Shown here in pieces: positions 54,101 to 64,000 of a DNA stretch of 64,000 nt; positions within the stretch are counted from its first letter, which is position 1, and each line of letters begins with the position of its first letter. This DNA is from Monomorium pharaonis (Eukaryota > Arthropoda > Insecta > Hymenoptera > Formicidae), in contig NC_050469.1 of NCBI RefSeq assembly GCF_013373865.1, positions 32,779,822 through 32,843,821 of the forward strand. The letters run 5' to 3'. The position numbers and the translations under genes were made by a program. The notes below the pieces were generated by a model. The model did no database searches and was not told the DNA's origin. It saw only the letters and a list, made by a program, of their open reading frames with translations.

Positions 54101-57100
54101 ATTTTTTCTTACACATTTATATATGCATTTACATATAGATACATTTTACGATTTCGTATATATTGTTGAAAAATAAAACATTACCTTTGGCTGCTAGAAG
54201 TACATAATGGTCGAGTAGCTTCTTCTGCCATTACTATATCTAATATAGTTATTGCTCTTTCTTCATCATAATCTACACTTTCCATGGCAAGTAACAGAAT
54301 TCGATCTGGTAGATTCTTATATTTTTCCATTAAACGTATTTTCACTACACATATTCTTTCTTAGTGTATTTATCTCCATATGTAAAAGAAAAAAGATATC
54401 TAAACGAATACGTACACTTATTCTTCTCTTCCAAACTTTTTATGCGCGGAGGTGGCGTAGGTGCAGTTGGCTCATCACGTACCTAAAAAAAATTTTTTAA
54501 TATGTAGTAATAATATATAGATATCTATCTACTTACAACGGAGTTATATTCTCCAACTTTCATAAATCAGTTATAAATCAAATTAATCATAAATTAAATA
54601 GCATTTAAATTTCACGTAAAGATCTAATTTATGTAAAATAATTATTTTATTAAAAATGATTATGGTATTTAGAATATATAGTAACACAAAAAAAATTTTT
54701 TTTAAATCATAATTCTTAATATAATGATTATAATTAATAGGATTATAATATGAATATAATGATTATAATAAAATCAATAGGATATAATACAGATTTTTTT
54801 TTAAAGATTATAATTATTAATATAATCAATAACTGCAAAGGCTATAGATATGTTAGGACAGAAAAGGGAAAGAAACTTAGCCAAAGAATTAGAGAATAGG
54901 GATAGAGATATACAAAAACAAAAGAAAGATAGTAGATTCAGACACGCGAAATATAATACAAGTTATAGAGAAAAAGACACAGATATGATAGCTATTAAAC
55001 CCAAGTATTTGTGTAGGAAAAATCTTGAAAATAAAAATAAAAGTAGTATAGTACTATAGATGTAAGAGCGCTAGTTAGATTGAGATGCGGAAATATGGAG
55101 GAATACAATAAGTACTGGCTTGAAGAAAAGAGGAGAGTATGTGTATTCTGTAAAAAAGGTAGGAATCAGTTAATACATTTTATAGAAGATTGCGAAGTTG
55201 CGAGCGGTTGGTTTAAAGATCTAGGTAAGAACAAGGAAGAAAGAACGGAAAGGATTAGGAGCGATGAATTAGATAGAGAAAAAGAAGAGATATTGAGTAA
55301 GTTTTGGAGAGAGAAGGAAAGACTAGAGATAATAAGGAAATCGGAATATTCAAGGAACGAATGAGGAAGTAAGGGCCCAAGGAGTAAATGCTAAATCAAT
55401 GTTAAGGTAAAGTAGTAGTAGTATTAAGTAGTAGTATGTAATAGTTTTTAGTATTAAGTATATAAGAGATAGGTTATGATATAAGAGACAGATAGTACAA
55501 ATAGAATAGAAAAGAAGACTGTAAAGACTGTAAGGAAAAATAGAGAGATCTGTGATAATAGTATATAGTAAAATAATAGAATATAATATCTAGCCCACTT
55601 AAGTTAACAGAGTGTTTTGTAGGATGTTGGATCTGTCATATTTCTTTCGTATGTTTATATCTGGTTATATTTGTTCTTGTATTTATTTTTGTACATTAAA
55701 GTTTATGTTAAAAAAAATAAGTTAAAAGGATAAACTGCAGGAAGAGAAAGGGTGGTTAGAGAGGAGATAGGATAATAGGAGATAATAGATTAAACGAATA
55801 GAGATGGATGGATAGACGAATGGGTAGATTTTATGTAAACCAAGTCCCCTTCTGGGCTGTAATTTGCTGAAGAGAATAAAGCAATTATATATATAATCAA
55901 TAACTATTGGAACTATTGACCAATATGTAAAAACATAACTAAAAATAATTAAAAACAATTAAAGATAAACTTTATTCGATCATAATTGAATCTTTCAATT
56001 GATATTTCTTATCATTTCTTGTGTAATTTTATATCCAGTTCATCAAATTGCAATTCATTGAATATCACTACATGTCTTACAAGCTCCAGCAGACTTTAAA
56101 AAAAACAGCTCTCATTGAATATTGCACATCATGCGTCGCAAAATCGCTGCTGAAACCTTTAGGCTTATAGTCAACTTGAAGCTACGAACGCTTCGAAGCA
56201 TTCTTCAGTAGATCAATTCATAAAATTATTTGTTTTTATTAGTCAGTCAAATGCTTCGAAGCATTTGTAGCATTATGTTGATCGCAGCTTTAGTGTTCAT
56301 ATAGACTAAAATTCCAAATCCGAAAAGTAGAAAAATCCAGATCAAATTCTGATTGACATATTTTTCACAATAAATTTTTTTACAGGGAAGATTATTATAA
56401 GAAATAATAATTATTATAAGAAATAATTATTCTTTACGTTAAAATTGTTACTTAGTTTTTATAAATCGATCAATTTTCTAATGCTGAAAGAATTAAAAAT
56501 TAAAAATTTATTCGAAGCACAGTTTGACAAATTTAAAATATTGTACAATCACACAAGAAATATTAGCACTAAGAATCTAGCTATGGCCAAATAAGAAAGA
56601 TTTTTAATTAGTTGTCAATATAAAATGTTATTTTTTATTATTAAAAAATTAATATTTACTTTAAACACAGATTAACTTCGACAAATAATTTAAAAAACAT
56701 TTTTCTTAAAAATATAACTCTTAACATAATGTTTAATATTATTATAAAATTAATATTTAATTCGGACTACTCTTAGATTAAAGAATTTTTAGTTAGTTTT
56801 ATTAAAAGCTTAGTTCATTTTTATCAGCATATTTATTGGTCATACTCTCGTAAGTAGAGAGATACTTATATGTTATATGTACAATTTAAAAAATTCAATA
56901 CCTCTTCCTCTTCTTTCTTTTTTGCTACAGCTCTGACAGGAAGAGTAGGACTCCGCTTTTCATATCCTAATTCAATTAACCTTTCAGATGCCTTCTGCAC
57001 ATTATTATCGCTCTGCTCTAACACATCTAGCAATATCGTTTCGTCCACTTTTGGAAATACATTTTTCAGGTACCTGTACATACATTCCAAACATATAAAT

Positions 57101-60100
57101 ATTTAATATAACTACGTTACTGTCTGTACGCAACATACAAACATAATGCATTGCATATCATATAGACTTAATACATTTTTTAACATAGTATAGAAATTAT
57201 AATTTATTATTAAAACAGCAATAATCTAATTTTATTTAAAAGTGATTCGTATACATAGCATTAATGTGTAATGTCTGGTGTGCATTCAATAAATTACTTT
57301 ACAATATTTGAAATTGTATCTCATAATGTTATTAATTTGGGAAAAATCGCCAAGAATAATTTTTACATTTCAACAAAAAAAAATTCAGTCACGGTAGTTC
57401 TTTTCTAATTGAAAATTTATATGTATTTCTCTTTTTGTTTTTTTTTCTTTTTTCCTAGAAAATACCAAATAAATCTACATATGCAAAATAATCTCTATAC
57501 TAATAAAATGTATAATAATCAATGATATAAAACATATAATTAATAACAGTAATTTGTAAAAATTAATCGATTGTTCATATACAAAGAAAAACTATATCAC
57601 TATTCTGCGTTAATAGTATAGATTAATTATTTCAATTTATAAACGAGATGATAATCAAAAGTCTTTTTATAAATGCATATCAGATGACATTAATGCTCTC
57701 GATCATACATTATAACTTGATAAATTAATAACACATAAAAAATTGATAATTAATAGTTTATAATATGTACATGTGATTGGCATTTGAAAATATTTATCAA
57801 AATTATCTCTATTTTTTGATGGAAAAAATGAACTATCCAATTACTTTCATTTGAAATTTTTAAGATAGAATGCACATGCACATACTATCATGCTTAAATT
57901 TTATCTTATTTTGGGATAAACGAGTTTTTTTCTTTTATATGTAAATACACATATCTAAAACATGCTTAAATATCATAAACATATTTAAGAAAAATATTGT
58001 TAATGTATAATATATCTACAATAATCAGAGTTGGGTAATAGCTAAAAAATTAAAGTTAAATAATATATTTAAAAAATTAATAACTTTTAACCAAACTTAG
58101 TCAATTTTAAAAAAGTTAACTTTTAATTTTAACTAATTATTTTTAAAACAAATTTTAATTTATTAACTTTCTTTAAATATGTTATACAAATGTTGTTTCA
58201 AATATCATAAAAATATTTTTAAAAACAATTTACGCTAATAAAGTTTATATTACAATTATTTTTTTACAAATTATTATTTAGAATAATCTAGAAAATTTTA
58301 GAAAATTATGATATTCTAATTAACCTTTTATTGCACGAATTTTTGTAGCAAACCAGTTTTGCTGAAGCTATATCCCTAGGTGATTTTCGGGGTTGCTGAT
58401 TATGAATCCGGTATCAATTTTTCAAAATTTTAGAATTTAAAATGGCGGATCTAGCATGACGAATTGTCTGTGAGAACGTTTTTTATTAATTTCCGAAAAA
58501 AAAATTGTATTTAGGTTTTGAAGACTCTGATTACAAATATGTTATTAAATTTTACAAATTTTGAAAATTTTCTCAATTTTCATAAAAATTTGTAACAAGA
58601 GAATTTTAGATCGCTTGTAATACTAATGCTATATTGCACTACGACAAATCTCCAACCTGAAATTTCAGAGACAATAAACGAAAAACAAAAAACATGATAT
58701 GCTGTGCAACAAAAGGTTAAATACAAATTTTTGTTTAAAATTAACTTTTAACATAACTTAATTTTTCTTAACATAACTTTTAACTAAATTAGTTTTTCAT
58801 TCATGCAACTTAATTTAATATTAAAAAAAATATTAACTTACCCAACTTTCTGATGAGACAATATATAAAAATTGTATATACAGCATATAGAATACAATAT
58901 AACATTTCAACAATATTATAGCAACATTGTAATACTTATATTACGGAAATGTTGGAATGTTCTGTGCTATATAGGTACCTTTTATATTGTATCTTTAATA
59001 CAAAGATGTATATAAAAACTCTTTTATGCCCTTAGAAATCTTTTAACAATACCAATAAACAACAAACATATCAATGACATCTAATTAACAGTAAGCTTCA
59101 ATTTGTGCCATTAAATGACAAAACAAAAACAAAACATGAATACAACAAAAACCAACCTACTCTAGTTAGCGTAAATTTCATACTATCCAACATCTATGTT
59201 ATTGCAAACCAGGAAGAACTGAAAGATAAAAAAATAACAAACATCATAAAATTAGATCAATATTATTGATCAAAAATTTTTTTTAATTTTTCACGCGCGG
59301 AAAAGCGATAAAAATATAATGAAATGAATAACAAGATTAATAAGAACCTATATATTAAAATATATAATATTTGCTACCGTGCACAATAAATTATTTTAAA
59401 AAATCGCGACCAATCTATATGTAAACGATTGCATCTTTAATACTTAATATCTAAATATAGTTAAAAGAACCATATCACACAGAAAAATTACAGAAACGTT
59501 GCAACATCGCAACAATGTTGTGAAATATTGCCGCAATATTGCTATTACATTGCAGCAACGTTAAAAATTTCTGCTTTTAGAAATATTATTTCTAAAAAGC
59601 AACTAAATACAATATTGCAACATTGCAATATAATATATATTTAATAATACTTTGTAACACTCTATAAAAATTAAAGTGTTTTTCATTTAACAAATAATTT
59701 ATGAGAGGTATATGTATACAAGTACTAAAAATTAAGAAAATGTAAATAAATTATGTAAATAAGTGATTACGTAAATCATTTATAATTATGTAAATAAATT
59801 CGCAATGCTCTATTAATAACGTATTCTAACATATATGTATAATATGTATTATTATATAATTATGTAATATATAATACTTGTGTTAATATATTATTAATAG
59901 TACAATTGCAAATTTACATTTATGTAATTGTTTTATTAATTTTGAATTTTATATACACGTCCCACAGATTGTTCGTAATTTAAATAATGTTATCATTTTT
60001 TGGAATATCCTGGAATCTCAAATATTAAAATTTAATATAAAAATTTTGTTATAACAAAATTGTAATACAAAATTATAAAATTGAATTATATTTCGATTCA

Positions 60101-61448
60101 AAAATTTCCTTTAATTGCAGAAATCGTTACTACCAAGCATTTTCAAAAATAGCTTTACATGATAAATAACTCATGCCTAAATGCAATATAAGGTTCTTGT
60201 ATAAAATTACATATCTACATTTTAATGATGTTTCAAAACATTGCGTTGCAATATGCAAATTGCTACAATGTAGCTGCAAAAGACTGTGTCGTATGGAAAA
60301 ATATAATTCTGTACATGCTACCGCTACATAATGTCATGTGTATGCGTGAAATATACCAGACAGTTATGACAATGCAAGAAAAAAAGGCAGTGCTCTTTGA
60401 GCTGATATACTTCCATGGAAACTATCACAAGATACGATATCAACATCTAGCATCCAGACTGGGTGAAAGAGAAACTGCAACTATGAAGTATAGTTTAGGC
60501 TAAAACCTAAGTTTCATTTTTGGGGAGTTAGGGGCTGGCCGAACTCCGCGAGGCGGACTCAATGTTAATGTTGTATGTAAAGAATGAGCTGGTAGACGCC
60601 ATCTTGGGATTGCATAATTTGAATGCACTCCCACGGGTGTGCACGGTCCTGGGGCGCAAAGAGGATTCTTTTCCACCTGGAGAGCACTCATGACCAAAGC
60701 TGCTCTGTTATGGTATCTGAAAGATATCGGCTGTCGACTTAGCACCAGATCTAACATAGTGCCAAATTAAGAGAATGAACGGGGGCGTGGATTAACCGAA
60801 TCAAAGAGACTTGAAAAATCAACTATTTCTTGTATACATTTGTATGATAGTTTTATGTGTTAATATTAATATTAATGTTAATGTTTATAGAAAATGTTAA
60901 ACGTGTGAATACTGAATTTTAGATAGAAAATCTTACAATTTCTTTACGTGGATGAGAAACTTACTTTTTCAGTAAGAGACGAATATGCGTGTCCGAGACT
61001 GTCGGGAATATAGCGTTGATCTTCGCTACTTGTGACTCGGAGTCAGAATTTTGAGTAAAACTCGTCTCTGTATTTCTCACCGGAGTCGGAGAGCCTAAAG
61101 TCAAATCGCCAAATCGAGTTGTCATCGCACTGGTGGACTTCAACGATAATGGTGTTTTCAGTTCCTGCACATATACATACGATTTTGATAGCGCTTCAAC
61201 ACACAAAAGCATTTTAAAAATAGTGTGAGTAATAGATATGTGTATGTATACGTGAACGGGCTAACTTACTGATAAAAAGCATGCATGATTCATGAGGATT
61301 ACTTTCAATATAGTTATCTACTTACCTGCGCGCTAGGAAGTAAAAATGCTAGTTGTGGATTATGATAGGGGGACGGTGTTGGATAAATTTGTGGAACTCT
61401 ATGAGCACCTGTATAATTTAAGTGCCCACCACTTCCGCTTCCTCCGGT
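51191..61448 (-). CDS. CUE-domain protein, eight 3' exons (5' end missing)
   Basis: Exons, transcribed leftwards, all in phase: 61326-61448, 60965-61164, 60507-60716, 56902-57073, 54416-54482, 54185-54344, 51831-51968, 51191-51413 (TGA 51191-51193). 430 residues are visible; no start codon fits in 61449-64000. Residues about 89-126 (VAKINAIFPTVSDTHIRLLL then KKYHNRAALVMSALQVEK) and about 178-217 (RYLKNVFPKVDETILLDVLE then QSDNNVQKASERLIELGY) are CUE/UBA-like three-helix modules, usually ubiquitin-binding. The second has the FP motif and the LIxLGY end. Residues about 258-300 (LKIRLMEKYKNLPDRILLLA) may be a third helical module. The C-terminus carries GPDPNLLTKQ, LAVGHDASLV, LAKGAQSELRKGPLRGLAQG, a loose leucine/glycine repeat. 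Linkers are acidic or Lys/Glu-rich (KKKEEEE). I do not recognise the named family. The terminal GGSGSGGHLNY at 61448 directly follows an in-frame TAG, supporting an acceptor there. Confidence 0.75.
52055..54184. other. Intron of the CUE-domain gene, AT-rich
   Basis: The intron between exons 51831-51968 and 54185-54344. A CGGCAGTAATTTTACATCCG-type GC-richer patch lies at about 53625-53740. No second gene or structured repeat recognised. Confidence 0.45.
54835..55891 (+). mobile_element. 5'-truncated non-LTR retrotransposon (R1/Jockey-like)
   Basis: Flanked by a 14-bp direct repeat TATAATCAATAACT (54821-54834 and 55892-55905). 1,057 bp. The left part translates to EKRERN-type basic helical sequence, then a frame-shifted RCGNMEEYNKYWLEE followed by VCVFCKKGRNQLIHFIEDCE. 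This is the Cys-rich end of insect non-LTR reverse-transcriptase ORFs. The 3' tail ends GAATAAAGCAATTATAT. Inserted antisense in an intron of the CUE-domain gene. Confidence 0.85.
54850..55364 (+). pseudogene. Non-LTR ORF2 C-terminal fragment
   Basis: Two frames, 54850-55059 and 55080-55364, belong to one original reading frame now broken by stops or a shift near 55060. The second holds the C-x-x-C...H-x-x-x-x-C motif (CVFCKKGRNQLIHFIEDC) and a Lys/Glu-rich helix. Inactive relic: no reverse-transcriptase or endonuclease domain remains. Confidence 0.75.
57074..58025. other. Intron of the CUE-domain gene, nothing clear
   Basis: AT-rich, no structured repeat. Confidence 0.4.
58026..58852. mobile_element. 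hAT-like AT-rich element, CAGAGTTGGGTAA ends
   Basis: The left end CAGAGTTGGGTAATAGC and the right end TTACCCAACTTTCTG are inverted, with a 2-base difference. AACTTTTAACTAA-type subterminal repeats match those at 46991-47445. It is interrupted by the piggyBac-type MITE at 58324-58716. No convincing 8-bp duplication remains. Confidence 0.6.
58324..58716. mobile_element. piggyBac-type MITE nested in a hAT-like element
   Basis: Ends CCTTTTATTGCACG and GTGCAACAAAAGG, with TTAA on both sides (58320-58323, 58717-58720). 393 bp, non-coding. Confidence 0.8.
58853..60506. repeat. Intron with TTGCAACATTGCAA-type repeats
   Basis: Dispersed TTGCAACATTGCAA / ATATTGCAGCAACGTT motifs at about 58880-58960 and 59480-59640; similar motifs recur at 1090-1190 and 1910-2020. 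They probably mark an old dispersed repeat. A 92-codon plus-strand frame at 60225-60503 is not supported as a gene. Confidence 0.4.
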
Positions 61449-62736
61449 CTATTTATTTGCGGTATATCGTGTGTGCGTTATCCAAATGCAGCGTGTGCAT
61501 ATTACAAGAATATATACATTTACAGTTTAACATCACATTCACACATACGCTCGCGTACGTACATACATACATACAAACACACACATACGCGCGTGCAATA
61601 TGATGCATCAACCCAAGAGGAAAAATTTTAATAAACAATATTTGTGATAACATTTTGTTAAACTGTATGTTTATCTTGCAACATTTTGATTAGTGATTTC
61701 ATCAAAATTTCAACAAAATTTTATTAAAAAATTAAACTTATAATTAAAAAAATAGTAATAGATTATCGCAAAAATCGGAGGCATTTGAATAAAAATGTAG
61801 TTAATTCATCAATATAGACCATCTGATTTTTTATTGTACTTTTATTTAAAAATTCATTATAATTTCAATAAAATATTTTTAATTCAATATACAATATCTG
61901 CATTTTTTCTTTGCAATCTTATAAAAATTTGTTTTAATTAAAAAATTTTATTTCTTTCTTAAATGGTATTAATAATTTTAGTTAATAGCATTAATAATTT
62001 TAGTTAAAATTTTATTATATTTTCTATTAAATTCTTATTAAAATATCTTTTTTACTTTTCATTAAAAGCAGACAATCTTTTCAGCAAAATGTAATTAAAA
62101 TTTGGTTCATTTCATATTCATTAAAATTTCGTTAAATTTAATAACTTTACATTCATCAAAATGTAATTAAAATTTTTCTATCAGAGAAATTATAAAATAT
62201 TTACATATAAAATATAAAGAAACATAAATATACGAATATAATTTTAGTAATGTTTTGCACAAAATTTTATTTCTAGTGTACTTTCAAATTTGTTAATTAT
62301 ATATACTTTGTATGTTTGATCCTTTCAAAGTTTAATAACATAATAAATATTATAACAACATAATAAATATTTTAATACATAAAATAATTCATATTTAAAA
62401 GCTCTTTTGTTTAACAAAATTTTTATTATTTAAACAATCTAATAAAAGAATATTTCAATGAATATAGTTTTTACACAATTCTCATTTATAACCATCTTGT
62501 AATTTAAGTTTTAATTAGTTTCATAAATATTAAACGCAAATATTATACAATTATGATAGACATGTATTTTCAGTAATTTATTTTAAAATTGAAATAACTT
62601 AATTATGTGATGTTTTAAATACAATACAAGAAAATGTATAAAAATTATTTTGTGCCTATAAACAGTATATAAGTATTTCACTTTGTCTACAATGTCAAAT
62701 TTTAATTGTAAAAACATTAAATTAAAGATATAATAA

Positions 62737-62777
<41 letters not shown>

Positions 62778-62806
62778 ACACACACACATACACACACACA
62801 CACACA

Positions 62807-62858
<52 letters not shown>

Positions 62859-64000
62859 CACACATGTATAATGTTTATCCTTAAAAGAATTTTCTACTCT
62901 GTGTTTTTGGGGAAATTTTTCGAAATTCTTTTAAGAAACCAAATATTTTTCAAAATTATTTTTTTATTTATTTAATGTCCGTAATTATTTTTTAAAAATT
63001 AAATTCATATTTTTAAATAAAAACATGAATAATAATTTCTAAACACTAAATCTATTTGCAACTCTGCATAGTCAATCGATGACCATAATTACGGATCTCC
63101 CAAAAGACTAAAATTAAAACTTCAGATGCCATTTTAAGCAGAACATATACGATTATTGTCAAAACTATAATTTTTTATTTTGCTTTGTTCTACTTGTAAA
63201 AAAAATTTTTTCACTTTATTTTTATGTTTTTAAGTCTTAAACAAATAAAAAATTAAGTTATCAAGATAATTTTATTTTTAACGATAAACATATGTGCTTT
63301 GATTAATTGAGTTTTAATTTTAGTTCAAGGCGGAAGAGGAGATCAAGCATTATAGTCGCCGATAGAAATGTACAGTGATCAAATAGTTTTATTACTTACA
63401 TATTATTTATTTTTATTTAAAAAAAGATATTTTTTTTAAGATAATTAATTTTTATAAAATAATAAAGAAAAAAAAATTTTTTTAATATTTACTTTCTAAA
63501 AATAAAAAATTTTTTAAAATCTTGAATATTCTAAAAAATCAACGCAACAAAGAAAACCTCTTTAATAAACATACTTATAAAAATAAAATACATTAACAAA
63601 TTTATATACATTCCATCCATATCTGTAGTTTACTATTTACAATTTATACAAATCCCTCTTCTTTTAAAGATGGAAAGTATTTTAATAAACATATTAATTG
63701 AAGGATATTGCTATATATATACAGATCAAGTTCACCTTACTTTCATATTGTCTGTTCAGAAGCAGCATATTTATTTAAGATGTGGCGTACAAACAATATT
63801 TGTAAGCAAACTGACAATGCAACTAAGATAATGTAAAATATTTTTTTAATAATTACTTTTAAGAATAGACAATGTTGATTGCTAGTATTACCGATGATAT
63901 TAACATTTATAAGCGTTTTTAACGTAAAACAGGATAAGACGAACTTGATTGCTAAAAAACATTTTCACACACTCAAACACTTTCAAACAGCCTCCTTCAA
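61449..64000. other. AT-rich DNA upstream of the last visible CUE-gene exon
   Basis: Probably intron or 5' flank of the CUE-domain gene. No further exon was recognised. A small GC-richer patch (GGCGGAAGAGGAGATCAAGC at about 63329) stands out but has no clear role. Confidence 0.35.
62744..62864. repeat. Compound (CA)n-(CGCA)n microsatellite
   Basis: About 120 bp: CA repeats interrupted by TACA, then about 12 CGCA tetramers, then CA again. Confidence 0.95.

Noticed and set aside
60225..60503. 92-codon plus-strand frame as a small gene
   Set aside because: It starts in the TTGCAA-type repeat DNA and runs antisense to the CUE-gene intron. There is no recognisable motif and no splice partner.
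61346..61653. Overlapping frames around the GT/CA repeat near 61.5 kb
   Set aside because: They are shadows of the CUE-gene exon at 61326-61448 and of simple repeats upstream of it.

Overview
The window looks like nuclear DNA of an insect, most likely a hymenopteran and plausibly an ant. It is very AT-rich. The genes are split by spliceosomal introns with GT/AG ends. They encode conserved animal housekeeping proteins, there is a short (TTAGG)n run, and non-coding space is packed with non-autonomous DNA transposons. The organism call is inference; the gene identities rest on translated exons that join in phase.

Layout. 0.5-2.8 kb (+): last three coding exons of an ODF3/CIMAP-type STPGP-repeat sperm/cilium protein. 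3.3-12.5 kb: no secure gene, but a minisatellite, a diverged repeat array with nested transposons, a Harbinger-like palindrome and a tRNA-Thr-like (SINE-type) insertion. 12.7-13.2 kb (-): a C9orf85-type zinc-ribbon protein. 13.6-15.15 kb: a dense stack of nested palindromic MITEs filling the divergent spacer to the next gene. 15.5-22.6 kb (+): complete PRPF6 (tri-snRNP protein), nine coding exons. 24.2-25.5 kb (+): complete ARP6 (SWR1/SRCAP subunit), three exons. 26.4-31.2 kb (-): complete UBA5 (E1 of the UFM1 pathway), six exons. 31.4-33.4 kb: a long-TIR element carrying a nested MITE, and a second copy of that MITE that is itself interrupted. 33.8-37.2 kb (+): complete TRMT112 (methyltransferase activator), three exons. 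37.6-38.4 kb: a hAT remnant with an 8-bp target duplication and a trace of the hATC domain. 38.4-51.2 kb: gene-poor, with a Tc1-like long-TIR element, clustered palindromes, a 717-bp hairpin and a piggyBac-type palindrome. 51.2-61.4 kb (-): eight exons of a CUE-domain protein that I cannot name, running off the right side at its 5' end, with a 5'-truncated non-LTR retrotransposon in one intron. 61.4-64 kb: AT-rich DNA and a microsatellite.

The genes do not form a pathway; each is an ordinary single-copy eukaryotic gene. What stands out is the mobile-element record. Several insertions can be read against an empty copy of the same repeat inside this window, which fixes their ends and target duplications directly. 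No CRISPR array, operon, prokaryotic defence system or complete autonomous transposase was seen.
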